Shown: one piece after another, positions 24,693 to 33,682 of the stretch
Numbering within the stretch: position 1 is the first letter of the stretch
Layout: each line of letters starts with the position of its first letter
Assembly (NCBI GenBank): GCA_012517875.1
Contig: JAAYUB010000017.1
Coordinates: forward strand, 20,943 to 84,942
DNA length: 64,000 bases
Reading direction: 5' to 3'
Source of the DNA: Acidobacteriota bacterium
GTDB lineage: Bacteria > Acidobacteriota > JAAYUB01
Translations under genes and position numbers: made by a program
Notes under the pieces: generated by a model
Database searches by the model: none
What the model was told of the DNA's origin: nothing
Seen by the model: the letters and a program-made list of their open reading frames with translations, nothing else

Positions 24693-25556
24693 TTGGCAAA
24701 GAAGCACAGCGTCTGCACAATCCGTCAGAAGAAATCCCGCGGCGAAAAGATCATCGCGCTGACCGCCTACGATTTTCCCACTGCCCGGATCGTCGACGAT
24801 GCCGGGATGGACATCGTGCTGGTGGGTGATTCGCTGGGCATGGTCGTGCAGGGCGAGTCGTCCACCCTGCCGGTGGACATGGCGGCCATGCTCTATCACA
24901 CGCGGATTGTCCGGCGGGCGATCCGGTCCGCCCTGCTCGTGGCGGATCTGCCGTTCGGCGCCTACCAGGAATCGCCCATCCAAGCCGTCCACAACGCGAT
25001 CCGCCTGGTGAAGGAAAGCGGCGCCGAGGGGGTCAAGCTCGAGGGCGGGCGACGGCGCCTGCCGGCCGTCACCGCCATCCTGGACGCCGAGATCCCGGTG
25101 ATGGGCCATCTGGGTCTGACGCCCCAGTCGTTCCACCGGTTGGGCGGCTACCGGATTCAGGGACGAACAGTGGCCGAGATCGAGAACATGATCGAGGACG
25201 CGCTGGCTCTGCAGGCTGCCGGCTGCTTCGCGGTGGTGCTCGAAGGCATCCCGCATCCGGTGGCCGCGATCATCACCCGCCAGCTGGAAATTCCTACCAT
25301 CGGCATCGGATCAGGCCCGGCCTGCGACGGCCAGATCCTCGTCCTCCACGACATGCTTGGTCTGGGTGACACGCCGCCCTTCAAGTTCGTCCGCAGCTAT
25401 GCCCGGTTGGCGGAGGAAATGATCCGCGCCGTGCAACGATACGGCGCCGACGTTGCCAGCGGTTCTTTCCCGTCGCTCGACGAGAGCTTTACGCTCGATC
25501 CCGAGGTTCAGCGCGAAATGGAAGGCCGATATGGAGCTCATCACCAAGATCAATAA
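24693..25556 (+). CDS. panB: 3-methyl-2-oxobutanoate hydroxymethyltransferase
   Basis: 287 aa; adds a hydroxymethyl group from methylene-THF to ketoisovalerate, giving ketopantoate, the first step to pantothenate and CoA. Signatures: 'KIIALTAYDFPTARIVDDAG', 'VLVGDSLGMVVQGE', 'GAEGVKLEGG', 'VMGHLGLTPQS' and 'IPTIGIGSGPACDGQILV'. TTG start supported by 'ggagaggg' upstream and by the family N terminus ('KKHSVCTIRQKK'). It overlaps panC by 26 bases. Confidence 0.96.
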   Translation: MAKKHSVCTIRQKKSRGEKIIALTAYDFPTARIVDDAGMDIVLVGDSLGMVVQGESSTLPVDMAAMLYHTRIVRRAIRSALLVADLPFGAYQESPIQAVHNAIRLVKESGAEGVKLEGGRRRLPAVTAILDAEIPVMGHLGLTPQSFHRLGGYRIQGRTVAEIENMIEDALALQAAGCFAVVLEGIPHPVAAIITRQLEIPTIGIGSGPACDGQILVLHDMLGLGDTPPFKFVRSYARLAEEMIRAVQRYGADVASGSFPSLDESFTLDPEVQREMEGRYGAHHQDQ

Positions 25557-26382
25557 ACTGAAGGCGGTCGTCCGCAAGGCCCGCGCGGCCGGCAGCCGGA
25601 TCGGTTTCGTTCCCACCATGGGCGCCCTGCACGAGGGCCACCTGTCGCTGGTCAAAAAGGCCCGCGAGTGCGCCGATGTCGTCGTGGTATCGATCTTCGT
25701 AAACCCGCTCCAGTTCAGTCCGACCGAGGATTTCACCAAATATCCCCGGAACCTGTCCCACGACGTCGAACTGCTGACCCGGTACAAGGTGGATTTCGTC
25801 TTTGCCCCCTCTTCCGACGAGTTCTACGCCAAGGATTTCGAAACACGGATCGAGGTGGACGACTTGTCCGGCAAGCTGTGCGGCCAGTATCGACCCGGCC
25901 ACTTCACCGGGGTGACCACCGTGGTGGCCAAGCTGTTCACCCTCGTGGAACCACAGTTCGCGTTCTTCGGCCAGAAGGATGCCCAGCAGGCCATCATCAT
26001 CCGGCGGATGGTCGCCGATCTGAAATTTCCTGTCGAGGTGAGCATCTGCCCCATTGTGCGCGAACCGGACGGCCTGGCCATGAGCTCCCGGAACGTTTAC
26101 CTGAAGCCGGACCAACGGCGCGCCGCCCCCATCCTTTACCGGAGCCTGAGGCGGGCCGCCGCCCTTGTTCTTGCCGGCGAACGGCGGGCTGAGGTGATCC
26201 GGCGCGCGATCGAGGAGATGCTCGCGACCGAGCCTCTGGCCAAGCCGCAGTACGTGGCGATCGTCGACACCAACCGACTGGACCCGGTTTCCATGGTCAG
26301 CGAAAACACCCTGATCGCTCTGGCTGTTCATATCGGGGACACCCGACTCATCGACAACATCCTGGTATCGGCTCCGTCATGA
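25531..26382 (+). CDS. panC: Pantoate--beta-alanine ligase
   Basis: 283 aa; condenses pantoate and beta-alanine with ATP, the last step of pantothenate synthesis. Motifs: 'GFVPTMGALHEGHLSLV' (HIGH-type nucleotide site), 'FVNPLQFSPTEDFTKYPR', 'CGQYRPGHFTGVTTVV', 'FFGQKDAQQ' and 'DGLAMSSRN' (KMSKS-like). The start inside panB is chosen because homology begins at 'MELITKINKLK' and a 'ggaagg' site precedes it. It overlaps the next gene by ATGA. Confidence 0.96.
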   Translation: MELITKINKLKAVVRKARAAGSRIGFVPTMGALHEGHLSLVKKARECADVVVVSIFVNPLQFSPTEDFTKYPRNLSHDVELLTRYKVDFVFAPSSDEFYAKDFETRIEVDDLSGKLCGQYRPGHFTGVTTVVAKLFTLVEPQFAFFGQKDAQQAIIIRRMVADLKFPVEVSICPIVREPDGLAMSSRNVYLKPDQRRAAPILYRSLRRAAALVLAGERRAEVIRRAIEEMLATEPLAKPQYVAIVDTNRLDPVSMVSENTLIALAVHIGDTRLIDNILVSAPS

Positions 26383-27215
26383 CCGGATCCGCCCGCTCCC
26401 CGGACGTCCCGCTGCTGATTGTCGGAGCCGGCCGCGTCGGTTTGAGTCTGGCTGCCGCGGCCCGCCGGGCCGGCATGCCGGCCGAAGTCGTCGGCCCGGG
26501 GAGCCGCCGCCGCACGGTCACGGTTCGGGGCCGGCGCCTGACTGTTCATGCCGCCGGCATTCGATTCGCGTGCCTCCGGCCGGTGCTCCTGGTGCTGGCG
26601 GTGCCGGACGACGATCTGTCTGCGGTGGCATCCGAATGGGCCGCACAGCTGCCGGCCGATTGTACCGGTATCGCCCTGCACACATCCGGCGTCCACGCCG
26701 CCCGGGTGTTGGAGCCGCTCCAGCACCACGGCTGGCCGACGGCCTCCTGGCATCCCCTCCAGACATTTCCACAACCAGACCCGGCCCGCTTCTCCGGCAT
26801 CGTCGTCTCTGTGGAAGGCGATCCGGCCGCCGTCTCTGCCGGCAGCCGGTTGGCCCGCCGGCTGGGTGCTCGACCCATCAAGTTGCCACCCGCTTTGAAA
26901 GCGTTATATCACTGCCTGGCGACGATCAGTTGCTCCCATGTGGCCGCCCAGATGCTGTTCTGCCACGATGCGCTGAGGGCTTTTCCCCCCGCAGTCCGAA
27001 AGCCGCTGGCGCACAGTCTGCGTGCCTTGTCGGCGGCGACGGTGGCCGGTTTCCCTGCCGAGAATCCCGCAGCCGGCATCACCGGTCCCGCCGCCCGCGG
27101 CGATCGCCTGACGGTGGCGCATCACCTGACGGTGCTGCGCGAATACTTTCCGGAGTGGGTCTCCGTCTACCAGCAGCTGGACGATTTCCTTCGCCGGCAG
27201 ACCCGTCACGACTGA
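26379..27215 (+). CDS. Rossmann-fold DUF2520-domain protein
   Basis: 278 aa. The N terminus has a dinucleotide-binding start 'LLIVGAGRVGLSLAAAA'; a second conserved stretch 'TSGVHAARVLEPL...WHPLQTF' and the C-terminal DUF2520 domain ('LYHCLATISCSHVAAQMLF') follow. The layout resembles 6-phosphogluconate-dehydrogenase-type or ketopantoate-reductase-type proteins, but no ketopantoate reductase signature is certain. It overlaps panC by four bases, so it may supply or tune the missing PanE step; that is inference. Product unproven. Confidence 0.78.
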   Translation: MTGSARSPDVPLLIVGAGRVGLSLAAAARRAGMPAEVVGPGSRRRTVTVRGRRLTVHAAGIRFACLRPVLLVLAVPDDDLSAVASEWAAQLPADCTGIALHTSGVHAARVLEPLQHHGWPTASWHPLQTFPQPDPARFSGIVVSVEGDPAAVSAGSRLARRLGARPIKLPPALKALYHCLATISCSHVAAQMLFCHDALRAFPPAVRKPLAHSLRALSAATVAGFPAENPAAGITGPAARGDRLTVAHHLTVLREYFPEWVSVYQQLDDFLRRQTRHD

Positions 27216-27261
27216 TCCGACCCGCCTGTCTGCAACCTCCTATTACAAGCGTCACGGACAG

Positions 27262-27290
27262 TTCCCAATTTCATGATCTTGTGGTAGTAT
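27262..27290 (+). promoter_or_regulatory. Candidate promoter for the PP2C-FHA-FliG/FliH-like operon
   Basis: A weak TTCCCA -35-like box, 17 bases, and TAGTAT preceded by TGG (extended -10). It sits about 50 bases before the phosphatase start. Moderate match only. Confidence 0.35.
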
Positions 27291-27338
27291 TGAACCATCA
27301 TTTGCTCGTAAATGCTCCACTCGTTTCAGCGGTTAATC

Positions 27339-28175
27339 ATGGAGGATAGTCAGTCCACTCAGTTTTCCTGGGCCTATCTGACAGATACCGGGGTGAAGCG
27401 CACCTCAAACGAGGATGCGGCCATGGCCCTGGCGCTGAACCTGGACACTCATCGCGACCAATCGTTCCTCGGTCTATTCGTCGTTTCCGATGGCATGGGC
27501 GGCAAGGAGCGTGGCGAGCTGGCTAGCAAGATCGCCGTCAAGACAATCGGCGAGGTTTTTCTGAACAGTTTTATCCGGCCGTCGCTTCTGCGCGTGGTCG
27601 AAGTCGTCAATTACGGCAGCTTGTCCGCGGAATCCACCGGGGAGGTCGTCGTTTCACCGGCCCAGTTTCTGGTGGAATCGATCCAGGAAGCAAACCGGCG
27701 GATCTGCCACGTCAAACGCGGCGGCAACCGGATCAACATCGGCGCGACCATAACCGTCGGGGTGGTCTCCGACGACCTGTTGACCATCGGGCATGTCGGC
27801 GACTGCCGCTGTTATCTGCACTACGACAACAATTTCCGCCAGCTCACCCGCGACCACAGCATGGTCAATGAGTTGGTCAAACAGGGAATCATCTCTCCGG
27901 AGGAGGGAAAGGCCCACCCCCAGCGCAACGTGCTGGCCCGCGCCTTGGGCAGCAGCGATGTTGTGGAGGTGGACACCTATGTCTCCGTCATCAGCAGCGG
28001 CTGCAAGATCCTGCTCTGCACCGACGGACTGCACACCATGCTGTCCGACGACAGCATTCAGGCCGTGATGGCCCAACCGAAGCATCCGAAAGAACTGGTT
28101 CAGGAGCTCGTCGTCCGCACGAACGACGCCGGAGCCAAGGACAACGTGACGGCGATGGTGATCCAAATCCTCTGA
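27339..28175 (+). CDS. PP2C-family serine/threonine protein phosphatase
   Basis: 278 aa, single PPM/PP2C domain with the metal-binding and catalytic motifs: 'DTGVKRTSNEDA', 'VVSDGMGGKERGELAS', 'IGHVGDCRCYL', 'TRDHSMV', 'CTDGLHTML' and 'KDNVTAMVIQI'. It should remove phosphate from Ser/Thr on cytosolic proteins. It heads a run of genes that include two FHA (phosphothreonine-binding) proteins, so their partners are plausible substrates. No Ser/Thr kinase gene is in the window. The start is uncertain: ATG at 27312 would add nine residues; neither has a strong ribosome-binding site. Confidence 0.88.
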   Translation: MEDSQSTQFSWAYLTDTGVKRTSNEDAAMALALNLDTHRDQSFLGLFVVSDGMGGKERGELASKIAVKTIGEVFLNSFIRPSLLRVVEVVNYGSLSAESTGEVVVSPAQFLVESIQEANRRICHVKRGGNRINIGATITVGVVSDDLLTIGHVGDCRCYLHYDNNFRQLTRDHSMVNELVKQGIISPEEGKAHPQRNVLARALGSSDVVEVDTYVSVISSGCKILLCTDGLHTMLSDDSIQAVMAQPKHPKELVQELVVRTNDAGAKDNVTAMVIQIL

Positions 28176-28204
28176 ACGCATTCGATCATCCCAAAGGAGG
28201 GACC

Positions 28205-28546
28205 ATGGACAAGAGCGATCCGAAACTTTCCGCCTTCCGCGCCGGCGATATGCGCCGGGGCAAGCCGGCCCGGGATTCCGGACCCGGTCGTGATGCCGCC
28301 GATCTCCGCCATTATCCGTTTCTGGAGAAGCTTCTGGAATCGGACGAATCGGCCATTGAGCAGTTCCAGACCGTTTGCCAAAACACCTGCCGAAACTTGG
28401 ATACCACCGTCGGCCGGCAGAGCGATCCCGCATACACCGCGACGGGCCAGGCAGCCCTGTCGGCCTACGGTCACAGCCTGAAGCTGTTGGCCGAACTGCT
28501 GGAGATCAAATACGAACAACTCCGCCAGCAGGCGGAGAAGAAGTAG
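28205..28546 (+). CDS. Small helical protein of unknown function in the FHA/FliG-like operon
   Basis: 113 aa; not recognised. It has a strong 'aaaggaggg' site 5 bases before the ATG. The first ~35 residues are basic, polar and probably disordered; the rest is predicted helical and ends 'LLAELLEIKYEQLRQQAEKK', a likely amphipathic or coiled-coil end. No signal peptide or membrane span. Position and size suit an adaptor or chaperone for the downstream structural genes. Nine bases separate it from the next gene. Confidence 0.7.
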   Translation: MDKSDPKLSAFRAGDMRRGKPARDSGPGRDAADLRHYPFLEKLLESDESAIEQFQTVCQNTCRNLDTTVGRQSDPAYTATGQAALSAYGHSLKLLAELLEIKYEQLRQQAEKK

Positions 28547-28555
28547 GAGGGAGCC

Positions 28556-28960
28556 ATGGCCGACAAACTGAATATCCGCGTCACCCAGGATGAAATCCAG
28601 TTTTTGATGGAGAGCGGTTATCTGTGCCGGGACATCGGCCGGCACCAGCAGGCGGTGGACATCTTCAACGGCGTGGCGGCGCTCTTGCCGGGTGATCCGA
28701 CTCCCCAGGCCGCCATCGGCAGCGTGCTGCTGGCGTCCGGCCAGGTGGATGAAGCGATCCGCCAGCTCGAGAACGCCCTCAAGTCTTCCCCGAATGACCC
28801 GTTCACCATGGCCCATCTCGGCGAGGCGTTCCTCTGCAAGAAGGAAACCGCCAGAGCCAAGGACATCTTTGAAAAGGTCCTGGCCAAAGATCCGCAGGGA
28901 CCCGGTGGTGTGATGGCCAAGTCGTTCCTTGCGTTTATCGCGGAGGCGAACAAGAAGTAG
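28556..28960 (+). CDS. TPR-repeat protein, possible secretion-chaperone-like
   Basis: 134 aa, about three tetratricopeptide repeats ('CRDIGRHQQAVDIFNGVAAL', 'LLASGQVDEAIRQLENALKS', 'LCKKETARAKDIFEKVLAKD'). Cytosolic, no signal. Size and a single TPR array recall type III secretion class II chaperones (LcrH/SycD) or HrpB-like proteins, but similarity is only at the repeat level. It lies between the small helical protein and the sigma factor in a tight operon and has its own 'aggaggg' site. Confidence 0.82.
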   Translation: MADKLNIRVTQDEIQFLMESGYLCRDIGRHQQAVDIFNGVAALLPGDPTPQAAIGSVLLASGQVDEAIRQLENALKSSPNDPFTMAHLGEAFLCKKETARAKDIFEKVLAKDPQGPGGVMAKSFLAFIAEANKK

Positions 28961-28967
28961 CTTCGAG

Positions 28968-29684
28968 ATGACCAGCGAACCAAACCGGAATCAAGTGGAA
29001 CAGCTGGTGGAGGAGTACCTTCCCTATGCGGAGGCGCTCGCGCGGTCCATGCGCTCCAGCCTGCCCGGCCACGTCGACTCCGACGAACTGCTCGCCCTGG
29101 CCCGCCTTGGGCTGGTGGACGCTGCCCAACGCTTCGATCCCAACCGAAAGGTCTCGTTCAAAACCTACGCCTACTACCGCATCCGCGGCTCCATTTTTGA
29201 CGGACTCCGTGCAATGGCTCCCGCGTCACGGGCCGAGGCCGCCAAGCTGAAATTCCGCTCCGCCTTGGAACTCTATCTGCAACAGGAAACAGAAACGGCC
29301 GGATCCTTCAAAGGCAGGAGCCGTGCCCTCAGCCTTGGGGATATGAAAGACCTGATTTTTGTCATGACCTCGGTGTACGTGTTGTCGCTGGACACCACGC
29401 TGGAGCACGCCGAGATCGAAGCCCGCGGCACCCGCAGCCCGCACGAAGAGATGGAGCGCCACGAACTGGCCGCCTTGCTCCAGCGGTTCATCAGCCGGCT
29501 CAGCGAACAGGAGCAGCAGATCATCCGCATGTATTACTTCGAAAACCGGACGTTGGACGAGATCGGATCGCTGCTGAACCTCTCCAAGTCGTGGGTCTGT
29601 CGGATGCATGCCCGGACGATGAAAAAAATGCAGAAAATGTTCCAGGGCGTCGGCAAGCCCGGCAAGACAGCCATCCGGGCATAA
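28968..29684 (+). CDS. FliA/WhiG-type alternative sigma factor
   Basis: 238 aa. Region 2 'LARLGLVDAAQRFDPNRKVSFKTYA' plus 'YYRIRGSIFDGLRAM' is typical of the FliA group 3 sigma factors, and region 4 'EQEQQIIRMYYFENRTLDEI' with 'LNLSKSWVCRMHARTM' gives the helix-turn-helix. In other bacteria such factors drive motility or sporulation genes. Here it lies inside an operon with FliG- and FliH-like genes but no flagellar genes, so it may control this cluster. The start is set by homology; its ribosome site is weak. Confidence 0.85.
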   Translation: MTSEPNRNQVEQLVEEYLPYAEALARSMRSSLPGHVDSDELLALARLGLVDAAQRFDPNRKVSFKTYAYYRIRGSIFDGLRAMAPASRAEAAKLKFRSALELYLQQETETAGSFKGRSRALSLGDMKDLIFVMTSVYVLSLDTTLEHAEIEARGTRSPHEEMERHELAALLQRFISRLSEQEQQIIRMYYFENRTLDEIGSLLNLSKSWVCRMHARTMKKMQKMFQGVGKPGKTAIRA

Positions 29685-29696
29685 CGAGGAGCACCG

Positions 29697-30683
29697 GTGC
29701 CCGATCTTCAGCCTCTCATGCTCAAGACCCGTGACCAAGCTCTGGTGTTCGCCAGCCTGCTGCTGGAACGCGATCAAACCGCCAGTCTGCTGGCGTTCTT
29801 GCCGACCGAACGCAGGGAGGAGCTTCGGACCGAGTTGGCCCGGCTGCTGGAAATGCCCGCCAAAAAGCGGATCACCCTGGCGCTGGACCGGCTGAAGGTC
29901 CTGATGGATCCCGCATATCGGGAGACCCTGGACGAAATCCACCCGGCCTGGCTGGCCCGCGTGCTCGAGCCGGAACCGGCCCGCCTGGCGGGGTTGGTGC
30001 TGCATGCGCTCCCTCCGCGCTACGCCCAGCTCGTCCTGAACGAGATGAAGCCCGGTCCGGCGAAACGACTGACCGCCGAAATGCGGAACGCCCGCCCTTC
30101 CCCCCGCCTGGCGGAGTTGTTTCAAACCCTGCTGGCCAGGCGCTTCCGCCTGCCCAACCGCATGTCGGGCATCGGCGCTGACCATTTCGAAATCATCGTG
30201 TTCCTCAATTGCGACGAGCTGGCCATCGTGCTGGAGGAGATCGGCACCGCCGAACTGGCCATGGCCTGCCAGCGGCTGTCGGACGCCGACGCCGACGTCA
30301 TCTGCAAAAAGCTGCCCGAAAAGATGCGTGACAAGGTCCGAATCAAGTTGGCGCAATACCAGGACACGGTCGAGGAGCGCGTCATCCAAGCCCGGCAGTC
30401 TTTTCTCCACCTGCAGGACGAGCTGTACCGGAAAGGGCAGCTCATCGAGTTCACCGGCTTGCATCTGCTGGCCCGCGCCATGGTGGGCAGCGAAGCCGAC
30501 CGGGTGACCTTCCTCGCCTACAAGCTGCCTCCGGCCGCAAGTGACGTGCTGCTGCGGCTGGTGCAGCGGCTGAGTGCCCAGTTTGAGCCGTCCCAGCGCC
30601 AAGCCGTCCGTCTGGAGATACTCCAGAAAATCACCTATCTGGCGGAGATCGATCGCATCCGATCCATGTGGAAATACTATTGA
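29697..30683 (+). CDS. FliG-like protein (flagellar motor-switch C-domain homology)
   Basis: 328 aa, close to FliG in length. All-helical. Residues ~150-260 resemble the FliG C-terminal region: 'LNCDELAIVLEEIGTAELAM' and 'SDADADVICKKLPEKMRDKV', then 'ARQSFLHLQDELYRKGQLIE', matching FliG's closing 'L...G.i' segment. The N-terminal part also fits stacked helical units. FliG links the MS ring to the rotor in flagella, but no fliF, fliM or fliN is present. GTG start with 'gaggag' upstream. It is directly followed by a FliH-like gene, the order fliG-fliH seen in flagellar operons. Moderate similarity only. Confidence 0.68.
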   Translation: MPDLQPLMLKTRDQALVFASLLLERDQTASLLAFLPTERREELRTELARLLEMPAKKRITLALDRLKVLMDPAYRETLDEIHPAWLARVLEPEPARLAGLVLHALPPRYAQLVLNEMKPGPAKRLTAEMRNARPSPRLAELFQTLLARRFRLPNRMSGIGADHFEIIVFLNCDELAIVLEEIGTAELAMACQRLSDADADVICKKLPEKMRDKVRIKLAQYQDTVEERVIQARQSFLHLQDELYRKGQLIEFTGLHLLARAMVGSEADRVTFLAYKLPPAASDVLLRLVQRLSAQFEPSQRQAVRLEILQKITYLAEIDRIRSMWKYY

Positions 30684-30696
30684 CGAGGTAGCGGAG

Positions 30697-31350
30697 ATGT
30701 CCTCGAAGATCATCAAGGGAACCCCCGGCGACGAATCCGTCTCTGGCACTGACAGGACCGGCCGGCCGGCCGGGTCCGGTGAGGGCGTGGTTCTCAAGAG
30801 CGACGTGGTTCAGGCCATGGGATCGGCTGATAAAATCATCGCCGAAGCCCGGGACAAAGCCCGCGAGTTGCTGGACCAAGCCAAGGCGGAAGCGGCGGCC
30901 ATCCGGGCGGAAGCCCAGCGCACCGGATACGAAGAGGGCCTGACCCAGCTCAACCGGATCATCCACGAAGCCAAGACACAATACGGCCGGATGCTGCACG
31001 ACTCTGAACCGGAGATGCTCAAGCTCAGCCTCAAGATCGCCGAGCGGATAATCGGCCACTGCGTCGAGGTGACGCCTCAGGTCATGCTGGAGATCATCCA
31101 CAAGGCCATCGAGTCGCTGAAATACCAGAAAGAGATCCGCATCCGGGTCAACCCCGATGATCTGGGTTTCCTCAAAGACAACAAGATGCAGCTGTATACC
31201 ATGCTGGGGGAGAGCAAGGAAATCGAGATCGTCGAGGACGCCCTTGTGGGACGGGGCGGCTGCATCATTGATACCGAGATCGGCACCATTGACGCCCGGC
31301 TGGAAACCCAGCTCCGGGTCATCGAGAAGCTATTCGCCCGCAAGCAGTGA
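30697..31350 (+). CDS. FliH/SctL (HrpE/YscL)-like stator protein
   Basis: 217 aa. A disordered start, then a long Ala/Glu/Lys helix ('KIIAEARDKARELLDQAKAE') as in V-ATPase E-type stalk proteins, and a C-terminal domain of the FliH/HrpE family: 'LKLSLKIAERIIGHCVEVTP', 'EIRIRVNPDDLGFLKDN' and 'DALVGRGGCIIDTEIGTIDA'. Such proteins hold the export ATPase (FliI/SctN) against the base; no ATPase gene is present here. It follows the FliG-like gene by 13 bases. Confidence 0.85.
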   Translation: MSSKIIKGTPGDESVSGTDRTGRPAGSGEGVVLKSDVVQAMGSADKIIAEARDKARELLDQAKAEAAAIRAEAQRTGYEEGLTQLNRIIHEAKTQYGRMLHDSEPEMLKLSLKIAERIIGHCVEVTPQVMLEIIHKAIESLKYQKEIRIRVNPDDLGFLKDNKMQLYTMLGESKEIEIVEDALVGRGGCIIDTEIGTIDARLETQLRVIEKLFARKQ

Positions 31351-31360
31351 GGCAACAACC

Positions 31361-33682
31361 ATGGCGTTTCTGGAACTGCGCCTGGCCGGCGGCCAGGCTC
31401 ACAAGTTTGCACTCCGGGAGGGCGACAACATCCTGGGTTCGGGCGACCAGGCCGGCATCCGGATCCAGGACCCGATGCTGGCCCCGCTCCAGGCGCTGAT
31501 TCGCACAGAACCCGGTGCATTCACCATCCGCAATCTGGTGCCGGACAAGCCGATCTACCTGAACGCGACGCCCGTCCGGGCGGATCAGCCGCTCCGTCCC
31601 GGTGACCAGCTGATTCTGGGCAGCACTCGGTGCATCTTCTACGACGTGGATTTGGAATCCACGCGGGAGATGCTGGAGATTTCGCTCTGCCAGAAGCGAG
31701 CCGAGGCCACGATCGGCCCGACCCCGGAGCCGGTTCCCGCCCCCGCGTCACCGTCGGTGCCATCGGTGGATCCCCAACCCCCGATCACCGACAAGGACCT
31801 TCAGACATTCCATCATCTGATCGTCGCCAATGCCGCGGACGGACAACCGGCGGTGCTGCTCAAGGAGAAGGAAGTTACGCTAGGCAGCGCGTCCGACGCC
31901 GGCATCCGGCTGCACGGAAACGGCGTCGCGCCCCGCCATGCCAAGATCATCCAACGGGAGCACCACGTGGTCATCGTGGATCTCGAGAGTCCCGCCGGCG
32001 TGTTTCTCAATGACCGGCGCATCGTCCGCGAAACGCTGAAGGATGGCGACGTCATCCGCCTGGGCGACATCCAGTTCACCTATCGTCTTCCCCTGGTGCC
32101 GCCGCCTCCGGCGGAAGCCGCCGCCCGTCCGACGATGCCGGCCGCCCCGGCGAATGCGCCACCGATCCGCAGCAGCCGGGTGCTCACCTGGGTGGCGGCC
32201 GGCGTGATTGGTCTGGTCGTCGTGGGGGTCATCGTCGTCGGCGGCATCTGGGGCTTCAAGCAGTTGCGCTCAGCCGGTCGGGAGGAGGATTCCCGGCGTC
32301 AGGTGCAGGAGCTGGTGCGGCAGCACCAGTGGCAACCGCTGGCCGACCTGCTGGGCGACAAGGACTTCCCACTGCCGCTGACGGAAAAACAGGTGCTGCT
32401 TGAGAACGCCCAGATGGAGATCGAGGCCTCCCAGCAGGCGAAGGCGCTCCGCCAGGCGCTCGCCGGCGGAGACATGGAAAGCGCCCTGGCGTACTATTTC
32501 AAGATTCCCGCCGCCAGCGTGTACCGTCCGGAGGCTCGGGCGGCAGTGCTCCAGCGCATTGACGCCGACATTGACCGAACCCTCTCGAAACCCGCTCTCG
32601 AATTCAGCGATTACACCGCGATCATCACCCTATCGGAGAAGATGCTGCAGCTGGACCCGCGATCGGCTTCCGCACTCGCCTACATCTGCCTGGCGCGGCT
32701 CGGCCAGGGCGAGCTCCCGTCGGCCGCCGCCGCCGCCGAACGCCTCATCGCCGCCCATCCCGAACAGGGCGAGGGGTACCTGTTCCAAGCCCTGGCGCTG
32801 TATCGTGGCGGCGAGTACACGGGTGCCATGGACAGTGTGTCCGAAGCGCTGCGGCGACAACCCGACAACATCGAGATGCTGCTGCTGCGCGCCAAGCTAT
32901 CCATTCTGCTGCAGCGCCTCACCGACGCGCGACTGGATCTGGCCAAGGTGCTCGAGCTGGACCCGAACAACACCGCAGCCAGGACGCTCTTCGCCAAGTT
33001 GTCGGGCCAGGCGCCGCCCGCCGCCCCCGGAGGTGCGGATGCCCGCCAATATGAGGACCTTCTGCGCCGGCGCCGCGCGGCTGCAACCGTGGAGCGGGAA
33101 GACACCGCCATACGCCAGCTGTTCCTGCAGGGCGACGCGGAAACCGCCAAGCGGCAGCTGGAAGAAAAAATCCGCCGAATGCCGCAGGCGCCCGACGTCA
33201 CGCACTGGACCGCGTTGCTGGACGCCATCACCCGCATTGAAACCCTCTACCGCGAAGGCGACGCGTTGCGCGCCAGCGATCTGCCCGCCGCGATCAGCCG
33301 CTGGGAGGAGATGCGCCGGGTGGAAACCGCAGCTTTCCCCGGTCAGCGGAGCCGCTTCCTGAACGACGTGGCGGCGGTGGCAGCGGATTTCTTCGCCGCG
33401 CGGGCGCTGGCCGATCTGCAGGGAAACCAGCCGGACCGGGCCTACGATCTCGCCAGCCAGGCTGTGGCCTGGCAGCCGGCACACGCCCAGGCACAGGGCA
33501 TTCTCCGCCAGATCGACGACACCGCCCAGCAGCTCTACCAGGAAGGCTTCCGACACTATCAGCAGGGTGATCGCGCCGGCGCGCGCCAGTACTGGGAAAA
33601 AGTGGGCCGGACGGTGACGCCGGCCAGTCCCTGGTACGCGCGCGCGCAGGAAAAACTGAGCGGACTTCAGGAGGTGCCATGA
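31361..33682 (+). CDS. Double FHA-domain, single-TM protein with TPR repeats
   Basis: 773 aa. Two FHA-type domains lie in the cytosolic N part: residues ~1-90 ('ILGSGDQAGIRIQDP') and ~150-245 ('VTLGSASDAGIRLHG', 'GVAPRHAKIIQREHHVVIVD'). The first lacks a full set of phosphothreonine residues. A Pro/Ala linker, one membrane helix (about 270-295, 'VLTWVAAGVIGLVVVGVIVV') and a long TPR region (about 370-770) follow. FHA-TM order recalls SctD/YscD of type III systems, whose periplasmic part differs. The last codons overlap the next gene (ATGA). Probably a membrane scaffold reading phosphorylation. Confidence 0.82.
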   Translation: MAFLELRLAGGQAHKFALREGDNILGSGDQAGIRIQDPMLAPLQALIRTEPGAFTIRNLVPDKPIYLNATPVRADQPLRPGDQLILGSTRCIFYDVDLESTREMLEISLCQKRAEATIGPTPEPVPAPASPSVPSVDPQPPITDKDLQTFHHLIVANAADGQPAVLLKEKEVTLGSASDAGIRLHGNGVAPRHAKIIQREHHVVIVDLESPAGVFLNDRRIVRETLKDGDVIRLGDIQFTYRLPLVPPPPAEAAARPTMPAAPANAPPIRSSRVLTWVAAGVIGLVVVGVIVVGGIWGFKQLRSAGREEDSRRQVQELVRQHQWQPLADLLGDKDFPLPLTEKQVLLENAQMEIEASQQAKALRQALAGGDMESALAYYFKIPAASVYRPEARAAVLQRIDADIDRTLSKPALEFSDYTAIITLSEKMLQLDPRSASALAYICLARLGQGELPSAAAAAERLIAAHPEQGEGYLFQALALYRGGEYTGAMDSVSEALRRQPDNIEMLLLRAKLSILLQRLTDARLDLAKVLELDPNNTAARTLFAKLSGQAPPAAPGGADARQYEDLLRRRRAAATVEREDTAIRQLFLQGDAETAKRQLEEKIRRMPQAPDVTHWTALLDAITRIETLYREGDALRASDLPAAISRWEEMRRVETAAFPGQRSRFLNDVAAVAADFFAARALADLQGNQPDRAYDLASQAVAWQPAHAQAQGILRQIDDTAQQLYQEGFRHYQQGDRAGARQYWEKVGRTVTPASPWYARAQEKLSGLQEVP

